From contig CAKKRJ010000004.1 in the NCBI GenBank assembly GCA_919902775.1, positions 124,001-188,000 of the forward strand: 64,000 nt of DNA, read 5' to 3'. Source of the stretch: Burkholderiaceae bacterium. GTDB lineage: Bacteria; Pseudomonadota; Gammaproteobacteria; Burkholderiales; Burkholderiaceae_C. Every line of letters starts with the position of its first letter. Within the stretch, counting starts at the first letter, position 1. The translations under genes and the position numbers were made by a program. The notes under the pieces are model-generated. The model saw only the letters and a program-made list of their open reading frames with translations. It was not told the origin of the DNA and did no database searches. Of this stretch, positions 7,614-15,411 are shown piece by piece.

Positions 7614-10391
7614 TCAGGCGGCCTCCACCCGAACCGCACAGAACTTGAATTCAGGGATCTTTCCGAAGGGGTCCAATGCGGCATTGGTCAGCTCGTTGGC
7701 CGCCGCTTCCACATACGCAAACGGCATGAACACGGCACCCGGCGGTGTGCCGTCGTCCTGGCGCAGCCACAGCGCCAGCGCACCACGGCGCGAAGCCAGG
7801 CGAATGCGCTGCCCGGCCTGCAAGCCCCACCGCGCCATGTCGAGCGCGCACATCGACACCGTGGCCGCAGGCTCCAGCGCGTCCAGCACGCTGGCACGGC
7901 GCGTCATGCTGCCGGTGTGCCAGTGCTCGAGCTGCCGCCCGGTGATCAGCACCAGGGGGTACTCGGCATCGGGCTGCTCGTTGGCCGGAATCAGCCCCGC
8001 AGGCACCAGCCGGACACGGCCATCTGGCGTCGGAAAGTGGTCATGGAACACGATGGGCTGGCCCGGGTCGTCGGCGCTGACGCAAGGGTAAGTGACCGAG
8101 CCTGCGTTCAGGCGCGCCCAGTCGATGCCCCCAATGGCCGGGGCCATGGCCTGGCGCATTTCTTCGTACACAGCCGCCACACCGGCGTGGTCCCCGACGT
8201 AGCGCCAGTTCAGGCCCATGCGTTTGGCGATCTGCTGGATGATCCACAAATCGGCTTTCGCGTCGCCCGGCGGCGACACCGCCTGCCGCCCCATCTGCAC
8301 CGTGCGGTCGGTGTTGCTGACGGTGCCGGTTTTTTCGGGCCAGGCGCTGGCCGGCAGCACCACATCGGCCAGCCAGGCGGTCTCCGTCAGAAAGATGTCC
8401 TGCACCACCAGGTGCTGCAAGCTGGCCAGCGCGTGGCGGGCATGGTGAAGGTCCGGGTCGCTCATGGCCGGGTTCTCGCCCATGATGAACATGCCACGCA
8501 CCTTGTGCGGGTCGCTCTCGGGCGCGAGCGCTTTGTGCATGATCTCGACCACGGTGTAGCCGGGCTGGTCGTCCAGTTTCGTATTCCAGAACTTTTCAAA
8601 CCAGTCGTGGGCCGACGGGTCGCTCACCCGCTGGTAGTTGGGGTACATCATTGGAATCAGGCCCGCGTCGCTCGCGCCCTGCACGTTGTTTTGGCCGCGC
8701 AACGGGTGCAAGCCCGTGCCGGGGCGACCGATCTGGCCGGTGATGCTGGCCAGCGCGATCAAGCAGCGCACGTTGTCGGTACCGTGCACATGCTGGCTCA
8801 CGCCCATGCCCCACAAAATCATGGCGGCCTTGGCGGTGGCATAGGCCCTGGCCACTTCGCGGATGGTGTCTGCCGGAATGCCGCAGATGCCGCTCATGGC
8901 CTCGGGCGTGTAGTCCTGCACATGGGCCTTGAGTTCGGCCACGTTGTCGGCGCGCGCGCTCAGGAATTTTTCGTCGCACAGGTTCTCATGCACGATGACG
9001 TGCAGCATGGCGTTGAGCAGCGCCACATCGGTGTCGGCCTTGAACTGCAGATTGCGCCAGGTGTGGCGACCGATGTCGGTGATGCGCGGGTCGGCCAGCA
9101 CGATGCGGGTGCCGCGCTTGGCCGCATTTTTCATCCAACTCGCGGCCACCGGGTGGTTGCTGGTGGGGTTGGAGCCGATCACGAGGATGAGGTCAGCGTG
9201 CGCCACATCGCGCACCGGGTTGCTGACCGCGCCCGAGCCCACGCCTTCCAGCAAAGCCGCCACGCTGGACGCGTGGCACAGGCGCGTGCAATGGTCCACG
9301 TTGTTGCTGCCAAAGCCGGTGCGCACCAGCTTCTGGAACAGGTAGGCCTCTTCGTTGCTGCCTTTGGCCGAACCAAAACCGGCGAGCGCTTTGGGGCCAT
9401 GGTGCTCACGCAGGGCATTGAGTGGTTGGGCCGCCAGATCCAGCGCCTCCTCCCACGTGGCTTCGCGAAACACGTCGCGCCAGTCGGAGTGCCCGTCCAC
9501 AAGACGCACGTCCTTGGACACACCCGCGCGGCGGATCAGCGGTTGCGTGATGCGGTCCGGGCTGTGGATGTAGTCCATGCCAAAGCGGCCCTTGACACAC
9601 AAACGCCCTTCGTTGGCCGGGCCTGCACGGCCTTGGACAGCGACGATTTTTTCGTCTTTCACTTGGTAGGTGACCAGGCAGCCCACACCGCAAAACGGAC
9701 AAACAGAGTCCACCTCGCGGTCCACCTTTTGCGGGCCGATCTGGCTTTTGGGCATGAGTGCGCCCGTGGGGCAGGCCTGCACGCATTCGCCGCAGCCGAC
9801 ACAACTGCTGCCGCCCATCGGGTCGGCCAGATCGAACACCACCTGCGTGTGCGCCCCCCGGAAAGCCAGGCCGATCACGTCGTTGACCTGCAGATCACGG
9901 CACGCGCGTTCGCAGCGGTTGCACTGAATGCAGGCGTCCAAATGCACCGCCATGGCCGGGTGCGAGAGGTCGGCGGGCACGGCTTCGCGGCGCAAGGCGG
10001 CCAGTTGCGGGCGCACCTGCACGCCATGGTGCTCGGCCCATTGGCTCAGTTCGCCATGCGGGGCCTCGGCACGGTCATCCAGCCACTTGTGGCCTTGTTC
10101 GGGCAAATCGGCCAGCAGCATCTCCAGCACCATCTTCTGGCTGTGCACAGCACGCGCGCTGTCGGTGCGCACCTGCATGCCGGGCGTGGCGCTGCGGCAG
10201 CAGCTGGGGGCCAGCGTGCGCTCGCCTTCGATCTCGACCACACAGGCACGGCAGTTGCCGTCGGGCGCCAAGCCTTCCTGGTGGCACAGGTGTGGGATGG
10301 CGATGCCCAAATCCTTGGCGATGTTGAAGATGCTTTTTCCGGCAGGCGCTTGAACCGATTGGCCATTGAGGCTGAATTGAACTGTGCTCAT
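7614..10391 (-). CDS. fdhA: Formate dehydrogenase catalytic (alpha) subunit, molybdenum-dependent
   Basis: The predicted protein has 925 residues from the ATG at 10391 (MSTVQFSLNGQSV). It oxidises formate to CO2 with a bis-MGD cofactor and passes electrons through Fe-S clusters to the NADH-forming subunit. Domains in order: an N-terminal 2Fe-2S ferredoxin fold (CHQEGLAPDGNCRAC and a later Cys), a Cys-rich NuoG-like 4Fe-4S segment (CIQCNRCERACRD, then CVGCGECVQACPTGAL), an additional 4Fe-4S at CPFCGVGC near residue 233, and the molybdopterin oxidoreductase body and C-terminal dinucleotide-binding domain. The active-site position in HCTRLCHASS (about residue 370) is Cys, so no selenocysteine is needed. 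The start overlaps the stop of the beta subunit gene (ATGA). Confidence 0.93.
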   Translation of the reverse strand: MSTVQFSLNGQSVQAPAGKSIFNIAKDLGIAIPHLCHQEGLAPDGNCRACVVEIEGERTLAPSCCRSATPGMQVRTDSARAVHSQKMVLEMLLADLPEQGHKWLDDRAEAPHGELSQWAEHHGVQVRPQLAALRREAVPADLSHPAMAVHLDACIQCNRCERACRDLQVNDVIGLAFRGAHTQVVFDLADPMGGSSCVGCGECVQACPTGALMPKSQIGPQKVDREVDSVCPFCGVGCLVTYQVKDEKIVAVQGRAGPANEGRLCVKGRFGMDYIHSPDRITQPLIRRAGVSKDVRLVDGHSDWRDVFREATWEEALDLAAQPLNALREHHGPKALAGFGSAKGSNEEAYLFQKLVRTGFGSNNVDHCTRLCHASSVAALLEGVGSGAVSNPVRDVAHADLILVIGSNPTSNHPVAASWMKNAAKRGTRIVLADPRITDIGRHTWRNLQFKADTDVALLNAMLHVIVHENLCDEKFLSARADNVAELKAHVQDYTPEAMSGICGIPADTIREVARAYATAKAAMILWGMGVSQHVHGTDNVRCLIALASITGQIGRPGTGLHPLRGQNNVQGASDAGLIPMMYPNYQRVSDPSAHDWFEKFWNTKLDDQPGYTVVEIMHKALAPESDPHKVRGMFIMGENPAMSDPDLHHARHALASLQHLVVQDIFLTETAWLADVVLPASAWPEKTGTVSNTDRTVQMGRQAVSPPGDAKADLWIIQQIAKRMGLNWRYVGDHAGVAAVYEEMRQAMAPAIGGIDWARLNAGSVTYPCVSADDPGQPIVFHDHFPTPDGRVRLVPAGLIPANEQPDAEYPLVLITGRQLEHWHTGSMTRRASVLDALEPAATVSMCALDMARWGLQAGQRIRLASRRGALALWLRQDDGTPPGAVFMPFAYVEAAANELTNAALDPFGKIPEFKFCAVRVEAA

Positions 10392-12112
10392 GCAGCCCCC
10401 ACTTCGTGCGGGAAGTAATCCAGCACACAACGGATTGGATTGGGCGCGGCCTGGCCCAGACCGCAGATGGACGCATCACCCATGACCTGCGCCAGGTCTT
10501 GCAAGGTGTCGGCGTCCCATACGGGGCTGGCCATGAGCTGAGCGGCCTTGTCGGTGCCCACGCGACAGGGCGTGCATTGGCCGCAACTCTCGTGCGCAAA
10601 AAAACGCATCACATTGAGTGCCGCATCGCGGGCGCTGTCGTGTTGGCTCAGCACCACCACGGCGGCCGAGCCGATGAAGCAACCATGGGGCTGCAGCGTG
10701 TCAAAGTCCAGCGGCACATCGGCCAAACGCGCGGGCAAGATGCCGCCGCTGGCGCCACCGGGCAAATAAGCGTACAGCGTGTGGCCCTCGGCCATGCCGC
10801 CGCAGTGTTCGTCAATGAGTTCACGCAGCGTGATGCCGGCCGGCGCGAGCTTGACGCCCGGCTGCCGCACACGCCCGCTCACAGAATAGCGGCGCAGACC
10901 CTTGCGGCCATGGCGGCCTTGTGCGGCAAAGGCCTCTGGCCCTTGTTCGAGCAGTTCGCGAATCCAGTACAGGGTCTCGAAGTTGTGCTCCAACGTGGGC
11001 CGTCCGAACAAGCCGACCTCCGCGATGTAGGGCGGGCGCAGGCGCGGTTCACCTCGCTTGCCCTCGATGCTTTCGATCATGGCCGACTCTTCGCCACAGA
11101 TGTAGGCACCCGCGCCACGGCGCAGCTCAATGTGCGGCAGGGCACACGGTGGCTGCGCCTGCAAATCGGCCAACGCTTGCGTCAGCAGAACGCGGGCGGC
11201 GTGGTATTCGTCACGCAGGTAGATGTAGACCGCCGCACAGCCCACCACGCTGGCCGCGATCAGCACGCCTTCCAGAAAGCGGTGCGGGTCGGACTCCAGA
11301 CAGCTGCGGTCCTTGAAGGTGCCCGGTTCACCTTCGTCGATGTTCACCGCCATCAGGCGCGGTGCGGCCTGGCTGCGCACGATGCGCCACTTGCGCCCAG
11401 CGGGAAAGCCTGCGCCCCCCAAGCCACGCAAACCGGAAGACTCCAGCGTCTGAATCACGGATTCGGCAGCCTGCGCGCCCGAGGCGATTTGACGCGCCCA
11501 CTGGTATCCGCCGGTTTGCAGATACGCGGGCAGGCGGATCGCATCGGGCAACGCGTTCGGCGCTGTCTGGTTTTCGGTCACACGTTGAACCACGTCTTGG
11601 GCCGTCGCATGCGCCACCGCCTGCTGACCCACCTGCACAGCGGGTGCTTGCTCGCAACGGCCCACACAGGGCACGCTGACGACCTGCACATCGCCGGTCA
11701 ACTCCGCTTGCAACTGGCGCAGCAAGGTGCCACTGCCCGCCAGACTGCAGCTCAGACTGTCGCACACCCGCACCGTGGTGCGCGGGGCCGCTTCGTCGTC
11801 TTGAAGGATCTGAAAGTGGTGATAAAACGAAGCGACTTCAAACACCTCGACCACAGACAAGCGCATCTCTGCGGCCAGGGCCACGATGTGGCGTTCGATC
11901 AGGCCATGAAAATGGTCGTTGAGCATGTGCAGGTGCTCGATCAGCAGGTCACGCCGATGGCCGCCGACCGGGGCCGCGCCGATCAGCGCCTGCACCTCGG
12001 CGCGGGCTTCGGGCGTGGCCTGTCGGCCTTTGAGTTGCGAGCGGGGCTTGCGCAGTTGCGCGCGCAAGGCATGCAATCCGATGTGGGTTTCAGAAATGGA
12101 ATCGGGTTGCAT
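10388..12112 (-). CDS. Formate dehydrogenase NADH-forming subunit, fused NuoE/NuoF-like
   Basis: The predicted 574-residue protein combines the diaphorase functions usually split between gamma and beta subunits of soluble NAD-dependent formate dehydrogenases. The first 160 residues are NuoE-like, with 2Fe-2S ligands at CDSLSC and CVGRC. The rest is NuoF-like: the NAD/FMN-binding loop GLGGAGFPAGRKW near residue 230, EGEPGTFKDR, ICGEESAMIESIEGKRGEPR for FMN, and the 4Fe-4S ligands SCGQCTPCRVG near residue 507. It should accept electrons from the catalytic subunit and reduce NAD+. It is the first gene of the fdh operon. The gap from boxA (152 bases) contains an inverted repeat and presumably the promoter. 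Confidence 0.9.
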   Translation of the reverse strand: MQPDSISETHIGLHALRAQLRKPRSQLKGRQATPEARAEVQALIGAAPVGGHRRDLLIEHLHMLNDHFHGLIERHIVALAAEMRLSVVEVFEVASFYHHFQILQDDEAAPRTTVRVCDSLSCSLAGSGTLLRQLQAELTGDVQVVSVPCVGRCEQAPAVQVGQQAVAHATAQDVVQRVTENQTAPNALPDAIRLPAYLQTGGYQWARQIASGAQAAESVIQTLESSGLRGLGGAGFPAGRKWRIVRSQAAPRLMAVNIDEGEPGTFKDRSCLESDPHRFLEGVLIAASVVGCAAVYIYLRDEYHAARVLLTQALADLQAQPPCALPHIELRRGAGAYICGEESAMIESIEGKRGEPRLRPPYIAEVGLFGRPTLEHNFETLYWIRELLEQGPEAFAAQGRHGRKGLRRYSVSGRVRQPGVKLAPAGITLRELIDEHCGGMAEGHTLYAYLPGGASGGILPARLADVPLDFDTLQPHGCFIGSAAVVVLSQHDSARDAALNVMRFFAHESCGQCTPCRVGTDKAAQLMASPVWDADTLQDLAQVMGDASICGLGQAAPNPIRCVLDYFPHEVGAA

Positions 12113-12167
12113 GCGCAGTTTTCACATCCGTTTGAGAAATTCATGTCAACTGTAAATGAGCGCTGAA

Positions 12168-12242
12168 TGTCGGGGCTGAAGCCACCGACCTACAACAGAC
12201 CTGATCTTGACATTCTCGTAGGTCGGAGCTTCAGTTCCGACA
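12168..12242. repeat. REP-like inverted repeat between boxA and the fdh operon
   Basis: Two 25-26-base arms (12168-12193 and 12218-12242) are imperfect inverted copies of each other. Each arm contains a smaller palindrome of the type CTGAAGC or GCTTCAG inside TGTCGG...CCGACCTAC. Paired arms of this kind resemble bacterial REP/BIME elements. The structure could end transcription of boxA or protect its 3' end. It is unrelated in sequence to the other dispersed element in this window. Confidence 0.6.
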
Positions 12243-12264
12243 GGAACGATCCACCAGCACTCGA

Positions 12265-13581
12265 TCAATACGTCTCCAGATGCAATCGCCCTTCTTTCTT
12301 GAGCGCGGCGCCCACGCTCCCCCAGTCCAGTCCGGCGTTCTGGGCGATGTCGCGCAGCGCCATGACCACGCCTTCTTCCATGCTCTTGAGGCCACACACA
12401 TAAAAGCTGGTGTGGCTGTCCTTGAGTTGGGCCGCGATGTCCGCCGCCCGCTCGCGCATGGCGTCTTGCACATAGCGCTTGGGCTTACCGGCTTCACGCG
12501 AGAACGCAAATTCGATGTCAATGAAGTCTTTGGGCAGCTTGTTCAACGGGCCGAAGTACGGCAACTCAGCCGGGGTGCGTGCGCCAAAAAACAGCATCAA
12601 TTTGCCGCCTTCGAACTTGCCGCTGGCGCGCAAACGGCGGCGCCACTCGGTCATGGCGCGCATGGGGGCCGATCCCGTGCCGGTGCAGATCATGACGATG
12701 TTGCTCTTGGGGTGGTTGGGCATCAGGAAGCTGGCACCGAACGGGCCAATCACCTGCACCTTGTCGCCCACCTGCAAATCGCACATGTAGTTGGAACCCA
12801 CACCGCGCACGGGCTGACCGCTGTGGTCTTCGAGCACGCGCTTGATGGTGAGCGAGAGGTTGTTGTAGCCCGGACGCTCGCCGTTGCGCGGGCTGGCGAT
12901 CGAGTACTGGCGTGCGTGGTGTGGCTTGCCATGGGCGTCCACGCCTGGCGGCACGATGCCAATGGACTGGCCCTCCAACACCGGGAACGGCATGTGGCCG
13001 AAATCCAGCACGATGTGGTGAGTGTCGTAGTCATGGCCCGCTGTGGCGCCCACTTCGGTCACGCGCACGTTGCCCGTGACGGTGGCGGTGATGGTTTTTT
13101 CGTGAGCCTTGGGGCCATAGAGGTTGGTGTAGGCGTGTGCCGCCGACCAGGGCGGGTTGGTGGCGCCAAACTGGGCCGAGTTGAATCCCGCTGCCGCAGC
13201 GGTGCTGACGGCCGAACCCGATGAGGACGCTGCAGTTTGCACAGCGCTTTGGGCTTCTGGCGCGGCATCGGCCAGCGCCTCTTCACCTCCTGCTGCGGCG
13301 ATTTCTTCGGCGCTCAATTCAGCAGGCAACTCGTCCCATTGGAGTTGTTCTTCGATGCTGTAGGCCCGGGCTTTGGGCACCATGCGCCAGTTGTCAATCG
13401 AGCCGGTGGGGCAAGGCGAGATGCAGTCCATGCAGAGGTTGCAGATGTCGGCCTTGACCACATAGTTGAGCGAGTCGTGCGTGATCGCGCCCACGGGGCA
13501 AATCGCTTCGCAGGTGTTGCAACGGATGCAGATCTCGGGGTCGATGAGGTGCTGTTTGATGACAATGCTGTCGGTGCTCAT
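12265..13581 (-). CDS. boxA: Benzoyl-CoA 2,3-epoxidase subunit A (reductase)
   Basis: The predicted protein has 438 residues from the ATG at 13581 ([12 protein letters not shown]). BoxA takes electrons from NADPH through FAD and Fe-S clusters and supplies BoxB, which epoxidises benzoyl-CoA. Two 4Fe-4S motifs open the protein ([11 protein letters not shown] and [11 protein letters not shown]). A flexible Ala/Ser linker of about 80 residues follows, then a ferredoxin-NADP reductase module with [12 protein letters not shown] (FAD), [10 protein letters not shown] (nucleotide) and a C-terminal [13 protein letters not shown]. It is the last gene of boxC-boxB-boxA, separated from boxB by 313 bases of hairpin-rich DNA. 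Confidence 0.96.
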   Translation of the reverse strand: MSTDSIVIKQHLIDPEICIRCNTCEAICPVGAITHDSLNYVVKADICNLCMDCISPCPTGSIDNWRMVPKARAYSIEEQLQWDELPAELSAEEIAAAGGEEALADAAPEAQSAVQTAASSSGSAVSTAAAAGFNSAQFGATNPPWSAAHAYTNLYGPKAHEKTITATVTGNVRVTEVGATAGHDYDTHHIVLDFGHMPFPVLEGQSIGIVPPGVDAHGKPHHARQYSIASPRNGERPGYNNLSLTIKRVLEDHSGQPVRGVGSNYMCDLQVGDKVQVIGPFGASFLMPNHPKSNIVMICTGTGSAPMRAMTEWRRRLRASGKFEGGKLMLFFGARTPAELPYFGPLNKLPKDFIDIEFAFSREAGKPKRYVQDAMRERAADIAAQLKDSHTSFYVCGLKSMEEGVVMALRDIAQNAGLDWGSVGAALKKEGRLHLETY

Positions 13582-13640
13582 GGCATGGCTTTCTCGTAGG
13601 TCTTCGGCATTTCTTCTTTGGTCTGCAAAAACCGCTGCGC

Positions 13641-13704
13641 GATGGCTTGGGGCGGGGCGCCTCATGCTGGGGTACCAGAAATCGGCGCCCCGCCCCAAGC
13701 CATC
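13641..13704. repeat. Perfect 21-bp inverted repeat, boxB-boxA gap
   Basis: The arms 13641-13661 and 13684-13704 are exact reverse complements over 21 bases, very GC-rich, with a 22-base loop. In RNA this would be an extremely stable hairpin just upstream of the boxA start region. It is not followed by a U-run on the minus strand, so it is not a typical intrinsic terminator. Confidence 0.85.
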
Positions 13705-13712
13705 CCACAGCT

Positions 13713-13743
13713 GAACGCCGATTCAAGCGAACGCCGATTCAAG
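13713..13743. repeat. 15-bp direct repeat, boxB-boxA gap
   Basis: GAACGCCGATTCAAG occurs twice, at 13713-13727 and 13729-13743, separated by a single base. It lies between the two long inverted repeats. Such a pair may be a small duplication or a footprint of insertion. Confidence 0.8.
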
Positions 13744-13783
13744 ATTTGGCAGTCTACAGGCGTTTGTGGAAGACAAACCCCAT

Positions 13784-13861
13784 GCAGTTGACAGAGGAAG
13801 GGGCGGGTGACGATTTGCGGTACCTCGCCATGAGGAACCCGCCCCTTCCTCTGTCAACTGC
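13784..13861. repeat. Perfect 25-bp inverted repeat, boxB-boxA gap
   Basis: The arms 13784-13808 and 13837-13861 are exact reverse complements over 25 bases with a 28-base loop. This is far longer than a usual terminator stem. Together with the 21-bp repeat it fills most of the boxB-boxA spacer. Confidence 0.85.
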
Positions 13862-13887
13862 TGCCCCCCAAAAAGGAGGCAGCAGTT
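13856..13887 (-). other. Short stem-loop directly after boxB
   Basis: AACTGCTGCC and GGCAGCAGTT form a 10-bp stem with a 12-base loop. The stem ends 7 bases from the boxB stop. Its left arm overlaps the end of the 25-bp inverted repeat, so the two structures are mutually exclusive in RNA. This is the kind of arrangement that could allow switching or graded 3' processing after boxB. Confidence 0.65.
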
Positions 13888-13894
13888 AAAAACA

Positions 13895-15322
13895 TCAGTT
13901 AAAGCGGACGTAATCAAAGTCCACAGGCTGACGGTTGATGCCCATGACGGGTGGTGCGATCCAGTTGGCAAACTTGCCTGGCTCGACGACACGGCCCATC
14001 AGGCTGGCCACGTAGGCGCGGTCTTCGTTCGAAGGCAACCACTCGCCGACTTTGGCGTTCCACTCGGCGTCAGATACCACACGGCCATCAGGGCTGATCT
14101 TGGCACCCGACAAAGAACCGATGTTGCGGTGGAAGGCCTTGTGCGGAGCGGTCAATGTGAAAGGAATTCCGGCCTTGGCGATCACACGGTTCCAGCGCTC
14201 GATGCCGCCTTTGGAATCGGTGATGTAGTCGTCGCGCAGTACCTCGTTCAAGGCGTTGAGCATCGGCACTTCTTTTTCGATCAGCTTGCCATCTTCCACG
14301 GCCAGGATCTTGTAGCTGTTGCCCTTCAGGACGTGGTCATCGATGCGCTTGCCTTCTTCGTAACGGCCCTTCAGACCGGAGCTGTAGAAGGTGGCGGCGT
14401 TGGACGATTGGTCGGCACCGAACAAGTCGATGGTCACCGAGAAGTGGAAGTTGATGTAGCGCTGGATGGTGGGCAGATCGATGACACCGGCGGCGCGCAG
14501 CTTGGCCACGTCGTCGGTCTTGAGCTGGTTCATCACATCCACGGTGCGCTGGATGGTGCGGCTCACGCCAGACTCGCCCACGAACATGTGGTGCGCTTCT
14601 TCGGTCAGCATGAACTTGGTGGTGCGGGCCAAGGGGTCGAAGGCAGATTCTGCCAGGGCGCACAACTGAAACTTGCCGTCGCGGTCGGTGAAGTAGGTGA
14701 ACATGAAGAAGCTCAACCAGTCGGGTGTCTTCTCGTTGAAGGCTTGCAGAATGCGCGGGTTGTCGGCGTTGCCGCTGTTGCGCTCGAGCAGGGCTTCGGC
14801 TTCTTCGCGGCCGTCTTTGCCAAAGTATTTGTGCAGCAGGTAGACCATGGCCCACAGGTGGCGGCCTTCTTCCACGTTCACCTGGAACAGGTTGCGCAGG
14901 TCGTACTGGCTGGGCGCCGTGAGGCCCAGGTGGCGTTGCTGCTCGACCGATGCGGGCTCGGTGTCGCCTTGCGTCACGATGATGCGGCGCAGGTTGGCGC
15001 GGTGTTCGCCAGGCACGTCCTGCCAGGCGGCTTCGCCCATGTGGTCACCGAAGTGGATCTTGCGGTCTTGCTCGCCAGGATTCAAAAAGATGCCCCAACG
15101 GTAGTCGGGCATTTTCACGTGGCCGAACTGGGCCCAGCCTTGCGGGTCCACGCTCACGGCAGTGCGCAGGTAGACGTCAAAGTTTTGCGAACCGTCAGGA
15201 CCCATGTCGCTCCACCACTGCAGGTAGTTGGGCTGCCAGTGTTCGAGCGCGCGCTGCAGCGTGCGGTCTTCGGACAGGTTGACGTTGTTGGGAATTTTTT
15301 CGCTGTAGTTGATACCGGACAT
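13895..15322 (-). CDS. boxB: Benzoyl-CoA 2,3-epoxidase subunit B (diiron oxygenase)
   Basis: The predicted protein has 475 residues and begins MSGINYSEKIPNNVNL, as BoxB proteins usually do. BoxB is a class I diiron oxygenase that converts benzoyl-CoA to its 2,3-epoxide using O2 and electrons from BoxA. Recognisable segments include LQWWSDMGPDGSQ, the Glu-rich helices RNLFQVNVEEGRHLWAM and LLTEEAHHMFVGESG (E/H iron ligands), and the C-terminal VDFDYVRFN. Length is normal for the family. It lies between boxC (89 bases upstream) and boxA in the leftward operon. Confidence 0.97.
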   Translation of the reverse strand: MSGINYSEKIPNNVNLSEDRTLQRALEHWQPNYLQWWSDMGPDGSQNFDVYLRTAVSVDPQGWAQFGHVKMPDYRWGIFLNPGEQDRKIHFGDHMGEAAWQDVPGEHRANLRRIIVTQGDTEPASVEQQRHLGLTAPSQYDLRNLFQVNVEEGRHLWAMVYLLHKYFGKDGREEAEALLERNSGNADNPRILQAFNEKTPDWLSFFMFTYFTDRDGKFQLCALAESAFDPLARTTKFMLTEEAHHMFVGESGVSRTIQRTVDVMNQLKTDDVAKLRAAGVIDLPTIQRYINFHFSVTIDLFGADQSSNAATFYSSGLKGRYEEGKRIDDHVLKGNSYKILAVEDGKLIEKEVPMLNALNEVLRDDYITDSKGGIERWNRVIAKAGIPFTLTAPHKAFHRNIGSLSGAKISPDGRVVSDAEWNAKVGEWLPSNEDRAYVASLMGRVVEPGKFANWIAPPVMGINRQPVDFDYVRFN

Positions 15323-15411
15323 GGAAGTCTCCAGAAATAAAAAGCAACGGTGGGATCACATTTCGGTTGCAGCGCGGACCACCGGGAACCCCGCTGCACA
15401 ACGCAAAAACA

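Noticed and set aside
7917..10418. 833-residue plus-strand open frame opposite the formate dehydrogenase alpha gene
   Set aside because: It is the antisense shadow of a clear enzyme gene. Its composition (His/Gln/Arg-rich, no domain) reflects codon bias on the other strand.
10406..12166. 586-residue plus-strand open frame opposite the NADH-forming subunit
   Set aside because: Antisense shadow with no recognisable motif, while the minus strand has all NuoE/NuoF motifs.
13723..13992. 89-residue minus-strand frame in the boxB-boxA spacer
   Set aside because: It overlaps the boxB 3' end and runs through inverted repeats; no ribosome site or family features.
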